Shown here: positions 45,863 through 54,307 of the stretch, piece after piece
Layout: each line of letters begins with the position of its first letter
Position numbering within the stretch: position 1 is the first letter of the stretch
Assembly (NCBI GenBank): GCA_963822575.1
Contig: CAWGHZ010000006.1
Coordinates: forward strand, 434,001 to 498,000
Direction: 5' to 3'
DNA: 64,000 nt
Origin: CAWGHZ01 sp963822575
Lineage (GTDB): Bacteria > Pseudomonadota > Alphaproteobacteria > MPNO01 > DASWLB01
Notes under the pieces: model-generated
Told to the model about the DNA's origin: nothing
Seen by the model: only the letters and a program-made list of their open reading frames with translations
The model's database searches: none
Program-made: the position numbers and the translations under genes

Positions 45863-46549
45863 CTAAAGGGCCGGCGGGCCCTCGGGGCGCGGAACGGGCT
45901 CGCCTCGGCGGCGCCAGCGCGGGCGGGCACGCGGGCCGTATCGGTCGCAGAGCCCGGCCAGCCGCTCGGCCTGGCGCAGCCGGCGGTCCAGATGGGCCAT
46001 GGTGCGCGCCATGTCCGGGTCGTCGTCGTGCAGCCAGACCCGCAGGGTTGAAACGTAGATCGCGGCCAGCGCCTTGACCCGCAGCATTCCCAAGGGCCCG
46101 CGTGGACCGGCGCCCGCTGCCTCGAGGGTCCAGCGCATCGAGCGCAACAGGCGCGGCGCGGCGCAGATTGCGGCGCCGGGTGTCGCGGCCGTCGCGTGCA
46201 GGATGGAGCCGACCGCGCGCTTGCGCGGACCGAGCGCGTCGAGCCGGCGCAAGAGGGCGTCGAGCAGCCGATCGCGCACCGGCTCCTCGACGGCCTCCGG
46301 CGGGGTGCCGGCGAGGATCTGCGTGTCGATCCGGTCGACGAAGGCGGCGAGAAGGGCGGCGCGCGACCGGTAGGCCTGATGCAGCGCCGCGAGATCCATG
46401 CCGGCGCGAGCGGCGATGTCGGCCATCGTCACCTCGTCCCAGCGCCGCTCGGCGGCGAGCGCCAGGGCGGCCTCGACGGGATCGGACGGGGTGGGCGCCG
46501 CGCGCCGTGCGCGACCGGAACTGCGTCTCGCTCGGGGTTGCCTCGCCAT
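45863..46549 (-). CDS. TetR family transcriptional regulator
   Basis: 228 residues. A helix-turn-helix at about 24-72 (VEAALALAAERRWDEVTMADIAARAGM, then LAALHQAYRSRAALLAAFVDRID) is TetR-like. The C-terminal half (LLDALLRRLDALGPRKRAVGSIL; LRVKALAAIYVSTLRVWLHDDDPDMA) is close to the COQ9-type ligand domain, which hints at a lipid ligand. It is 234 bases upstream of the phasin gene, same strand, so it could control it; that is only position. Basic N-terminal tail MARQPRARRSSGRARR. Confidence 0.82.
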   Translation of the reverse strand: MARQPRARRSSGRARRAAPTPSDPVEAALALAAERRWDEVTMADIAARAGMDLAALHQAYRSRAALLAAFVDRIDTQILAGTPPEAVEEPVRDRLLDALLRRLDALGPRKRAVGSILHATAATPGAAICAAPRLLRSMRWTLEAAGAGPRGPLGMLRVKALAAIYVSTLRVWLHDDDPDMARTMAHLDRRLRQAERLAGLCDRYGPRARPRWRRRGEPVPRPEGPPAL

Positions 46550-46627
46550 CTCCTCCTCCGCTTGTCGCCGCCGGTAACCTAGTCAGCATCCTAAAAGGAT
46601 AGGAACGCGGGCCGGGCCAACTCCCCC

Positions 46628-47455
46628 TCAGCCGGCCAAAGCCCGGGAGCGCTGGGTGGCCGCGACCACCGCGCGCTCCATCAGGTCGGCGAGCCCGTCG
46701 GGCGCCATCAGGACCTGGAGCGCTGCCTCCGTGGTGCCTCCGGGGCTGGTGACGTTCTGGCGCAAGGTGGCCGCAGGCTCGTCGGAGAGCCGGGCGAGCT
46801 CGCCCGCGCCGGCTACCGTGGCGCGCGCGAGCCGGGCGGCAAGGTCGGCCGGCAGGCCGGCCGCCGCGCCCGCCTGGGCCAGGGTCTCGATCAGCAGGAA
46901 CACGTAGGCGGGCCCGCTACCCGAGACCGCCGTGACCGCATCCATCAGCGCCTCGTCGGCGACCCAGGCGACCTCGCCGACCGCCTCCAGAAGGGCCTGG
47001 CAGGCGGCGCGCTGGTCGGCGGTGACGCGCATGCTGGCGCAGGCGACGGTGATGCCGCGCCGGACCGCGGCCGGCGTGTTCGGCATGGCGCGGACGATGG
47101 GGGCATTGGCGCCGAGATGGCGCTGATAGGCGGCGATGGTCTTGCCGGCGGCGATGGACAGCGCCACCGCGCCCGCGTCGGAGAAGCGGCGATAGGCGGG
47201 GGCGACCTCGTCGAGCGTCTGCGGCTTGACCGCGAACGCCACCACGTCGGGCGCGTAATCTGCCGGTAGCGCCTGCGGCCCGGCCAGCACGGCGACGCGA
47301 TGGCGGGCGGCGATCTCGTTGGCGAGGGCAGCGGCGGGCTCGACCACCACCACGCGGTCCGAGGCGATGCCGCGGTCGCGCCAGCCGGCAAGCAGCGCGC
47401 CGCCCATCTTGCCGCAGCCGACGAGCAGGATGGAGCCGAAGGAGGCCGTGGTCAT
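46628..47455 (-). CDS. proC: Pyrroline-5-carboxylate reductase
   Basis: 275 residues. NADPH-binding ILLVGCGKMGGALLAGW (about 9-25), VVVVEPA, VAFAVKPQTLDEV and the ProC signature with ALMDAVTAVSGSGPAYVFLLIETLAQAG (in two pieces) near 190, ending TSPGGTTEAALQVL. It makes proline from pyrroline-5-carboxylate. It probably follows the YbjN gene in one minus-strand run, with a small hairpin between them. Confidence 0.96.
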   Translation of the reverse strand: MTTASFGSILLVGCGKMGGALLAGWRDRGIASDRVVVVEPAAALANEIAARHRVAVLAGPQALPADYAPDVVAFAVKPQTLDEVAPAYRRFSDAGAVALSIAAGKTIAAYQRHLGANAPIVRAMPNTPAAVRRGITVACASMRVTADQRAACQALLEAVGEVAWVADEALMDAVTAVSGSGPAYVFLLIETLAQAGAAAGLPADLAARLARATVAGAGELARLSDEPAATLRQNVTSPGGTTEAALQVLMAPDGLADLMERAVVAATQRSRALAG

Positions 47456-47533
47456 GTCTCGCTCCGTCGCCCGGATGTTGGGCCGGCCATTCTAGGCGCG
47501 TTCGGCGTGGATCGGAACGCAAGTCTCGTTCGC

Positions 47534-47548
47534 CGCCCCTGCGGGGCG
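47534..47548. terminator. Hairpin between proC and the YbjN-like gene
   Basis: CGCCCC TGC GGGGCG, a perfect six-base stem, in the 118-base gap. A second short repeat with CGGCCTTCCGGCC follows. A weak terminator or a dispersed intergenic repeat; no T-run. Confidence 0.35.
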
Positions 47549-47573
47549 AAGAAGGAACAGGCGGCCTTCCGGC

Positions 47574-48077
47574 CTACGCCTCGCCGACGGTGTCGAGGAG
47601 CGAGGTCGCGATGGCGTCGGCCGCGGACTTGCCGCCCCAGATGACGAACTGGAAGGCGGGGTAGTAGCGCTCGCACTCGGCGACGGCGATGTCGACGAGA
47701 TCCTCGAGCTGCTCCACGCTCGCCCGACGGATGCCGCGCATCAGCGTGGTGTGGCGGTACATCGGCAGCCCTTCCTCCGACCACAGGTCGAAATGGCCGA
47801 CCGCCATACGCTCGTTCATCAGGGCCAGGAGGTCGTTGATGTCGCGCCTTTTACCCTCCGGCACACGCAAATCGAACGCGCAGGTGAAGTGCAGCGCCTG
47901 GATGTCGCCGCGCCACGAGAATTGCAGGCGGAAATCGCACCAGCGCCCCGACAGTTCGATAGCCAGCTCGTCGGCGCTCATCCGGTCGAAGATCCAGTCG
48001 TGCGCGCTCGCGATGCTCTCGACCGTTTCCAGCGGGTTGGAGACGCGCCCGACCGCTTCCGCCTCGATGACCGCCAT
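47574..48077 (-). CDS. YbjN domain-containing protein
   Basis: 167 residues from ATG 48077 (MAVIEAEAVGRVSNPL), nine codons inside the longest frame. NPLETVESIASAHDWIFDRMSADELAIELSG, in two pieces, then LQFSWRGDIQALHFTCAFDLRVP and INDLLALMNERMAVGHFDLW match the YbjN/type III-chaperone-like fold of alphaproteobacteria. These are cytoplasmic and of unknown function, linked to stress and motility in enterobacteria. It precedes proC on the same strand. Confidence 0.85.
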   Translation of the reverse strand: MAVIEAEAVGRVSNPLETVESIASAHDWIFDRMSADELAIELSGRWCDFRLQFSWRGDIQALHFTCAFDLRVPEGKRRDINDLLALMNERMAVGHFDLWSEEGLPMYRHTTLMRGIRRASVEQLEDLVDIAVAECERYYPAFQFVIWGGKSAADAIATSLLDTVGEA

Positions 48078-48226
48078 CGGCACCCCCGTGCGGCCCCTCC
48101 ACATCTAGTGGGAGGGCATTTTGTTCTCACAAGACGTAGCGTGCCAAATCACCCGAATCGGCGCAAGAGACGATTTGATGATAATGCTAGATGTTGGGGG
48201 ATAGTTGGGTGCGACGCGCCCGGAGA

Positions 48227-48520
48227 TCACTCCGCCTTGCGCCGGCGGGGGCGGCGCGGCTGCGCCGGCGCCTCGATGCCGGCGAGTTTCTCGAGCGCGG
48301 CGACGCGCGCCTCCAGCGCCTCCTGCTCGGCGCGGGCTTTCGCCGCCATTTCGCGCGCCGCCTCGAATTCGTCGCGAGAGACGAGGTCGAGGCCGCCGAG
48401 CATCCGCTCGAACTGCGCGCGCGCCAGCGCCTCGATCTCGCGCTTGATGCCGGCGAGCGTGCCGAACGCGCCGCCGGCCACCCGCGCCGCGTCGTCGAAC
48501 ATGCGGTTGCGCGTTTGCAT
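48227..48520 (-). CDS. ubiK: UbiK-like ubiquinone biosynthesis accessory factor (BMFP domain)
   Basis: 97 residues from ATG 48520 (MQTRNRMFDDAARVAGG). The order is an N-terminal amphipathic membrane-binding helix, AFGTLAGIKREIEALARAQFERMLGGLDLVSRDEFEAAREM (in pieces), then a trimeric coiled coil and a Lys/Arg tail RRPRRRKAE. This is the BMFP/UbiK pattern; UbiK helps the soluble ubiquinone complex work under oxic conditions. It is divergent from rfaD. Confidence 0.88.
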   Translation of the reverse strand: MQTRNRMFDDAARVAGGAFGTLAGIKREIEALARAQFERMLGGLDLVSRDEFEAAREMAAKARAEQEALEARVAALEKLAGIEAPAQPRRPRRRKAE

Positions 48521-48636
48521 GAGACCCTCCGTGACAGGCTTCCTATATGCGCCCGACGGGCGGGACGGACAAGGCGCGCGGGCGCGACAGCCCGGCACGT
48601 TGCGGGGGCCGGATCGCGCGCCTATAAGATGCCGCC

Positions 48637-49623
48637 ATGATCGTCGTGACCGGCGGCGCCGGTTTCATCGGCTCCAACCTGGTGGCCGCGCTGGAAGCCC
48701 ATCGGTCTGGCCCGGTCGCCGTGTGCGACCGGCTGGGCGCGAGCGACAAGTGGCGCAACATCGCCAAGCGCGCGCTCGCCGACCTGTTCGAGCCCGACGT
48801 GCTGTTCGACTGGATCGAGGCGCGCAAGGGCGCCATCGAAGCGGTCGTGCACATGGGCGCGATCTCCGCCACCACCACGACCGACGCTGACGAGACGGCG
48901 CGGGTGAACTTCCATTTGCCTTTGCAGCTCTGGGACTGGTGCGCGCGGAACGGCGTGAGGCTGATCTATGCCTCTTCGGCCGCGACCTATGGCGACGGCG
49001 CGCAGGGATTCGACGACGACGCCTCGAAGGAGGCATTGGCGCGGCTGCGCCCGCTCAATCTGTACGGCTGGTCGAAGCTCGCCTTCGATCGCGCGGTAGC
49101 GCGTATCGTGGCGGAGGGCGGGCCGACGCCGCCGCAGTGGGCGGGGCTCCGCTTTTTCAACGTTTACGGGCCGAACGAGTACCACAAGGAGGGGCAGATC
49201 TCGGTCGCGCTCAAGAACTTCCGCGAGGCGACGGGGAACGGCACGGCGGTGCTGTTCCGCTCGCACAGCCCGGACTATCCCGATGGCGGGCAGATGCGCG
49301 ACTTCGTGTGGGTGGGCGATTGCGCGCGCGTGGTGATGTGGCTGATCGACACGCCGTCGGTGAACGGGCTGTTCAACGTCGGCACCGGACAAGCGCGCAG
49401 CTTCAAGGACCTGGCGGCCGCCGTGTTCCGCGCGCTGGAGCGCGAACCGAACATCGCCTACGTCGACACGCCCGCCGCGATCCGCGACAAGTACCAGTAC
49501 TTCACCGAGGCGCGCATGGACCGGCTGCGCGCGGCGGGGTACGACGCGCCGCCCACCGCGCTCGAGGACGGCGTCGCCGCTTACGTGCGCGACTATCTCG
49601 CCGCCCCGGACCCTTATCTGTGA
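48637..49623 (+). CDS. rfaD: ADP-L-glycero-D-manno-heptose-6-epimerase
   Basis: 328 residues. Short-chain dehydrogenase fold with NAD(P) loop VTGGAGFIGSNLV at the start, HMGAISATTTTDAD, the active-site YGWSK (Tyr-x-x-x-Lys, about 145) and RFFNVYGPNEYHKEGQ, which is specific to RfaD/HldD. It makes the heptose precursor of LPS inner core. No other hld gene is adjacent. It runs 16 bases from lgt. Confidence 0.94.
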   Translation: MIVVTGGAGFIGSNLVAALEAHRSGPVAVCDRLGASDKWRNIAKRALADLFEPDVLFDWIEARKGAIEAVVHMGAISATTTTDADETARVNFHLPLQLWDWCARNGVRLIYASSAATYGDGAQGFDDDASKEALARLRPLNLYGWSKLAFDRAVARIVAEGGPTPPQWAGLRFFNVYGPNEYHKEGQISVALKNFREATGNGTAVLFRSHSPDYPDGGQMRDFVWVGDCARVVMWLIDTPSVNGLFNVGTGQARSFKDLAAAVFRALEREPNIAYVDTPAAIRDKYQYFTEARMDRLRAAGYDAPPTALEDGVAAYVRDYLAAPDPYL

Positions 49624-49639
49624 GCGGACGCAGCTTCTG

Positions 49640-50446
49640 ATGTTCGCCATCGCCTATCCGGTCATCGATCCCGTCGCGGTGCAGTGGGGGCCGCTGGTGG
49701 TGCGCTGGTATGCGCTGGCCTACGTCGCCGGAATTTTGATCGGCTGGCGTGTGATGCTGAGCCTCGCGCAGCGGCCGGGCCGCGACGGCACGGCCCTGAT
49801 GAGCCGCGCGGCGGTGGACGATTTCGTCGTCTGGGCGACGCTCGGTATCATATTGGGCGGGCGCATCGGCTACATATTGTTCTACCAGCCGGGCTTCTAC
49901 CTCGACCATCCGGCGCAGGCGCTCGAGCTATGGCACGGCGGCATGTCGTTCCATGGCGGGCTGATCGGCGTGGTGTCGGCGATCTGGCTGTTCGCCCGCC
50001 GCCGCAAGATCAGCTTCTTTACCGTGGGCGACCTCGTCTGCACCGTCGTACCGATCGGGCTGTTCTTCGGGCGCATCGCCAACTTCATCAATGGCGAGCT
50101 GTACGGCAGGCCCTCGGACGTGCCGTGGTCGATGGTGTTCCCGCGCGACCCGCTGCAGGTGCCGCGCCACCCGAGCGAGCTGTACGAGGCGCTGCTGGAA
50201 GGGGCGGTGCTGTTCTCGGTGCTCATCTGGCTGGTGACCAAGCACCATTCGTACCGCTGGCCCGGCCTCACCGCTGGCGCGTTCCTGACCGGCTACGGCA
50301 TCGCGCGCATCATCGGCGAGTTCTTCCGCCAGCCCGACGTGCAGCTCGGCTATCTGATCGGCGGGGCGACGATGGGCCAGCTCCTCTCGATCCCGGTGCT
50401 GCTGTGCGGCCTTTACCTGATATGGCGGGCGAAGCGGACGGCCTGA
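49640..50446 (+). CDS. lgt: Prolipoprotein diacylglyceryl transferase
   Basis: 268 residues with seven membrane helices. WHGGMSFHGGLIGVV and the Lgt signature GRIANFINGELYGRPSD (about 145) with Arg and Asn of the catalytic region, then PRHPSELYEALLEG. It attaches diacylglycerol to lipobox cysteines in the inner membrane and is needed for the lipoproteins seen in this window. The next gene starts 25 bases before its end. Confidence 0.96.
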   Translation: MFAIAYPVIDPVAVQWGPLVVRWYALAYVAGILIGWRVMLSLAQRPGRDGTALMSRAAVDDFVVWATLGIILGGRIGYILFYQPGFYLDHPAQALELWHGGMSFHGGLIGVVSAIWLFARRRKISFFTVGDLVCTVVPIGLFFGRIANFINGELYGRPSDVPWSMVFPRDPLQVPRHPSELYEALLEGAVLFSVLIWLVTKHHSYRWPGLTAGAFLTGYGIARIIGEFFRQPDVQLGYLIGGATMGQLLSIPVLLCGLYLIWRAKRTA

Positions 50447-51501
50447 GCGCGCGGCTCGCCGCGCGCATCGCGCGCGACGGCCCGATCGGCGTCGACGACT
50501 ACATGCGCGCCTGCACCGCCGCCTATTACGCCGCCGGCGATCCGTTCGGCGCCAAGGGCGATTTCGTCACCGCGCCCGAGATCAGCCAGACCTTCGGCGA
50601 GCTGGTGGGGCTGTGGGCGGCAACGTCGTGGCGGGCGGCCGGCGCGCCCGACACGTGCGTGCTGGTCGAGCTCGGCCCGGGGCGCGGCACGCTGATGGCG
50701 GACGCGCTGCGCGCGGCGAAGCTGGTGCCGGAGTTCCGCCGCGCCGTCCGGCTGCACCTCGTGGAGGCGAGCCCGGCGTTGCGCGACCGCCAGCTTGCGG
50801 CGCTGGCGGGCGAGGCGGTCGCCTGGCATGACTGCTTCGATCAGGTGCCGGCCGGGCCGCTGATACTGATTGCCAACGAGTTCTTCGACGCCCTGCCGGT
50901 GCGCCAGTTCGTGCGCACGGACGCGGGCTGGCGCGAACGGCGCGTCGCCTACGACGGCGCGTTCCACTTCGTGCTGGCCGGCGAGGATGCGGCGGGCGCG
51001 GTGCCCGCCGTGCTGCGCGATGCGCCGGTCGGCGCCTTTGTCGAGACCTCGCCCGAGTCGCTCACTCTGGCCGCGGCGATCGGGCGGCGGATCGCGGCGG
51101 ATGGCGGCGCGGCGCTGATCGTCGATTTCGGCCCGGCCGAAGGCGGCCCCGGCGAGACCTTGCAGGCGGCGCGCCGCCACCGGTTTGCCGACGTGCTGGC
51201 CGAGCCAGGCGCGGCCGACCTTGCCGCCCATGTCGATTTCGCGGCGCTCGCCGGTGCCGCCGCGGGCGCGGGCGCGCGCGCCTGGGGACCGGTGACGCAG
51301 GGCGTGTTCCTGACGGCGCTGGGGATCGAGCAGCGCTCGGCGCAGCTGATGCAGGCCGCGCCGGACCAGGCGCCCATCGTCCGGTCCGCCTGCCGGCGCT
51401 TGATCGATCCGGCCGAAATGGGCACCTTGTTCAAGGTGCTGGCGCTGACCCCGCGCGGCGCGCCGCCGCCGGCTGGCTTCGAGCTCGAAAACGCCCGATG
51501 A
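50422..51501 (+). CDS. MidA/NDUFAF7-like SAM-dependent methyltransferase
   Basis: 359 residues from ATG 50422 (MAGEADGLSARLAARI). IARDGPIGVDDYMRACTAAYY, FVTAPEISQTFGELVGLWA, the SAM motif LVELGPGRGTLMADALRA (about 76) and IANEFFDALPVRQF (about 150). These are the blocks of the NDUFAF7 family, protein-arginine methyltransferases that in mitochondria modify complex I. It overlaps lgt by 25 bases and pgeF by four, so the three are translationally linked. Confidence 0.92.
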   Translation: MAGEADGLSARLAARIARDGPIGVDDYMRACTAAYYAAGDPFGAKGDFVTAPEISQTFGELVGLWAATSWRAAGAPDTCVLVELGPGRGTLMADALRAAKLVPEFRRAVRLHLVEASPALRDRQLAALAGEAVAWHDCFDQVPAGPLILIANEFFDALPVRQFVRTDAGWRERRVAYDGAFHFVLAGEDAAGAVPAVLRDAPVGAFVETSPESLTLAAAIGRRIAADGGAALIVDFGPAEGGPGETLQAARRHRFADVLAEPGAADLAAHVDFAALAGAAAGAGARAWGPVTQGVFLTALGIEQRSAQLMQAAPDQAPIVRSACRRLIDPAEMGTLFKVLALTPRGAPPPAGFELENAR

Positions 51502-52259
51502 TCGTAAGCGACGTTCTCCATTTTCCGAGCGTGCGCCACGCCTTCTTCACCCGCGAGGGCGGCGTGTCGGAGGGGATCTACGCCTCGCTCAATTGCGGGT
51601 TCGGCTCGTGCGACGACGCCGCGCGCGTGGCCGAGAACCGCCGCCGCGCGATGGGCCGGCTCGGGCTCGGGTCCGACGCGCTCTCGACGCTATACCAGGT
51701 GCACAGCGCGACGGTCGTCGAAATCGCGCGGCCGTTCGCGCCGGGCACGGCGCCGCGCGCCGACGCCCAGGTGACAGCGACGCCCGGCGTTGCGCTCGGC
51801 ATCCTTACCGCCGACTGCGCGCCGGTGCTGTTCGCCGACGAAGCGGCGGGCGTGGTGGGCGCGGCGCACGCTGGCTGGCGCGGCGCGCTCTCGGGCGTGG
51901 TGGAGGCGACGGTCGCGGCGATGGAGCGGCTCGGCGCGGCACGCGCACGCATCGCCGCCGCCATTGGCCCGGCCATCGGTCGCCAATCCTACGAGGTCGG
52001 GCCCGAATTCCGCGATGCGTTCTTTGCCGCCGACGTGGCCAATGCGCGGTTCTTCGACGCCGGCCGCGCCGACCGTTTCCGGTTCGACCTGCCCGCCTAT
52101 GTCGAGAGCCGCCTCATGGCCGCCGGGCTTGGTTCCGTCGCGCGCATCGACGCCGACACTTGCGCGGCGCCCGACCGGTTCTTCAGCTACCGCCGTGTGA
52201 CGCTGGAGGGCAGCGGCGATTACGGCCGCGCGCTCGCCGCCATCGCGCTCGAAGGCTGA
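51498..52259 (+). CDS. pgeF: Peptidoglycan editing factor PgeF (YfiH/laccase-domain)
   Basis: 253 residues. VRHAFFTREGGVSEGIYASLNCGFGSCDD (in two pieces) near the start, then the metal ligands in GILTADCAPVLF and GAAHAGWRGALSG (Cys and His), and IGPAIGRQSYEVGPEF. It removes mis-incorporated serine from muropeptide precursors. It overlaps the MidA-like gene (ATGA). The order lgt-midA-pgeF is common in alphaproteobacteria. Confidence 0.93.
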   Translation: MIVSDVLHFPSVRHAFFTREGGVSEGIYASLNCGFGSCDDAARVAENRRRAMGRLGLGSDALSTLYQVHSATVVEIARPFAPGTAPRADAQVTATPGVALGILTADCAPVLFADEAAGVVGAAHAGWRGALSGVVEATVAAMERLGAARARIAAAIGPAIGRQSYEVGPEFRDAFFAADVANARFFDAGRADRFRFDLPAYVESRLMAAGLGSVARIDADTCAAPDRFFSYRRVTLEGSGDYGRALAAIALEG

Positions 52260-52260
52260 G

Positions 52261-52332
52261 ATGCCGTATCTGATCATCCTGACCGTGCTGCTCTTCTGCG
52301 GCCTAGCCGCGAGCTGCATCATTGGCGGCTAA
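52261..52332 (+). CDS. 23-residue hydrophobic leaderless microprotein
   Basis: An ATG one base after the pgeF stop opens a 23-codon frame: MPYLIILTVL, then LFCGLAASC and IIGG. It is one membrane-length hydrophobic run with a lipobox-like AASC (Cys19). Its 3' end overlaps the TTG start of the lipoprotein gene. It may be a real small membrane peptide or only a translation-coupling relay; it is too short to judge by codon use. Confidence 0.35.
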   Translation: MPYLIILTVLLFCGLAASCIIGG

Positions 52333-53179
52333 GCCAATTCATCTGCATCGCGCGATAGCCGTCGCCTCAGCGACCCTCGCTTTGGTCGCCTGCCAGCCGC
52401 GACCGCAGCCCTTCCGTCCCGAGGTGAAGGACGGGGCCAACAAGCTGCTGGTGCGCGCCGACATAGGCGGGGTGGTGGTCCGCCCGGTCGCGGGCCTTCC
52501 CAAGAAGCAATCGGACGCCCTGACGGATGCGATGGTGGCCGCGCTGCAGAAGGCCGAGATTCCCGCCGCGACATCGGGTCGCAACCGCCTCAGCCTGTTC
52601 CTCGATGGAACCGCAAAGCCGCAGCCCGCTGGCAGAGTGGCCGTCGACTGGCGCCTCCTCGACACGACGGGTCGCGCGCGCGGCACGGCCCATGCCGCCG
52701 GCCGGCCGGCCGATCCACAAGGCCTCGTCGCCCAGGCGGCGTCCGCCATCGTGGCGCTGGTCGAAGGCACGCCCGCAAAGGCCGACGGGGCCAAGCCGGC
52801 CGGGCCGACGGTGCTGACCGTCTGGCCGGTCGTCGGCGCGCCGGGCGACGGCGACCCGGCGCTGTCGCGCGCCATGCACGACGCGCTGATGGCGGCCGAG
52901 GTGCCGGTGTCGGACAAGCTGACCGACCACGGTCTGGTGATCGCCGGCAGCGTGCATGTCGCCCCGGCCGAGGCGGGCCGCCAGGCGGTGGAGATCCTCT
53001 GGACCGTGTTCGACCCGACCGGGGCGGAGGTCGCGAAGCTCGCCCAGAACAACACGGTTCCCCGGGGTGCGCTCGACGGCGAGTGGGGCCCGCTCGCCCG
53101 CATGATCGCGGATTCGGCCGTGCCCGGCGTTCTCGACATGCTGCGAAGCCTGCCCGCCCGGCCGGCGACAGGCGGATGA
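52322..53179 (+). CDS. Predicted lipoprotein of unknown function
   Basis: 285 residues from TTG 52322 (MAAKPIHLHRAIAVAS). The signal peptide ends in LVAC with Cys24 as lipidation site. The mature part has two similar halves, VAALQKAEIPAATSGRNRLSLFLDG and later ALMAAEVPVSDKLTDHGLVIAGS, each followed by a DW/ TVFDPTG-like strand, so it may be a duplicated domain. The family is not recognised. It sits between pgeF and prs; its upstream gene overlap suggests cotranscription with lgt-midA-pgeF, and Lgt itself would lipidate it. Confidence 0.75.
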   Translation: MAAKPIHLHRAIAVASATLALVACQPRPQPFRPEVKDGANKLLVRADIGGVVVRPVAGLPKKQSDALTDAMVAALQKAEIPAATSGRNRLSLFLDGTAKPQPAGRVAVDWRLLDTTGRARGTAHAAGRPADPQGLVAQAASAIVALVEGTPAKADGAKPAGPTVLTVWPVVGAPGDGDPALSRAMHDALMAAEVPVSDKLTDHGLVIAGSVHVAPAEAGRQAVEILWTVFDPTGAEVAKLAQNNTVPRGALDGEWGPLARMIADSAVPGVLDMLRSLPARPATGG

Positions 53180-53290
53180 CGGGAGGGGCCGATTCCGTTT
53201 ACAGGGCGGGGGCGGGTTGATACATTCCGCGCGCCGTCCCGAAATTGTCACATCGCGCGCGGTGCGGGCGCCGAGGAGACATTATTTCCG

Positions 53291-54224
53291 ATGAAGCTGA
53301 TCGCCGGTAATTCCAACCGCCCGTTGAGCGAGGCGATTGCCGCCTACCTCAACGTTCCGCTGACCCAGGCGGCGATCCGGCGCTTCTCGGACATGGAATG
53401 CTTCGTCGAGATCGAGGAGAACGTGCGCGGCGAGGATGCCTTCGTTCTGCAATCCACCTCGTTCCCCGCGAATGACAATCTGATGGAGCTGCTGGTCACG
53501 CTGGACGCGCTGCGCCGCTCGTCGGCGCGGCGCATCACCGCGGTCATCCCCTATTTCGGCTATGCCCGCCAGGACCGGAAGTCCTCGCCGCGCACGCCGA
53601 TCTCCGCCAAGCTGGTCGCCAATTTGATCACCGTGGCGGGCGCCGACCGGGTGCTGACCCTCGACCTGCACGCGGGCCAGATCCAGGGCTTCTTCGACAT
53701 CCCGACCGACAATCTGTTCGCCGCGCCGGTGTTCGTGCGCGACATCCAGGAGCACTACAACGGCGCCGAGCTCACCATGGTCTCGCCCGACGTGGGCGGC
53801 GTGGTGCGCGCGCGCGCCATGGCGAAGCGGCTGGAGGCCGACCTCGCCATCATCGACAAAAGGCGCGAGCGGGCGGGCGTCTCCGAGGTAATGAACATCA
53901 TCGGCGAGGTCGAGGGGCGCGACTGCATCCTGGTCGACGACATCGTCGATTTCGGCGGGCACGCTTTGCAATGCGGCCGAGGCGCTGATGGATTCGGGCG
54001 CCAAGTCGGTATCCGCCTATGTCAGCCACGGGGTGCTGTCGGGCGGCGCGGTGGCGCGCGTCGCGGCCTCGCCGCTGGAAAGCCTGGTGATCACCGACTC
54101 GATCCTGGCGACCGAGGCGGTGCGCGTCTCCAACAACATCCGCCAGCTGTCCATCTCGCCCTTGATGGGCGAGGCGGTGCGCCGCATCCACGAGGATTCC
54201 TCGGTCTCCTCGCTGTTTGACTAA
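53291..54224 (+). CDS. prs: Ribose-phosphate pyrophosphokinase, frame-disrupted in the PRPP loop
   Basis: Opens MKLIAGNSNRPLSEAIA and has YFGYARQDRKSSPRTPIS and LTLDLHAGQIQGFFDIP. After GRDCILVDDIVD the frame breaks: GATTTCGGCGGG reads DFGGHALQC. Removing one T gives DSAGTLCNAAEALMDSGAKSV, the normal PRPP-binding loop. The other frame then continues VSAYVSHGVLSGGAVARV to the end SSVSSLFD. The restored protein has 310 residues, the family's usual size. It makes PRPP for nucleotides, His and Trp and is essential in most bacteria. AGGAG lies upstream of the ATG, and rplY follows 83 bases downstream. Confidence 0.94.
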
Positions 54225-54307
54225 ACGCGCCTACGGCGCTAAACCCTTGCGTTTTCCGGGCGGGCCAGGGCCTTCCCGGCGTCCGTCGTTTGAAGGAGCA
54301 CGGTCCC

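Noticed and set aside
48101..48194. Eight-base inverted repeat ACATCTAG / CTAGATGT flanking the upstream region of the YbjN gene
   Set aside because: The arms are short and 78 bases apart, so chance cannot be excluded and no protein is known to bind such a pair here.
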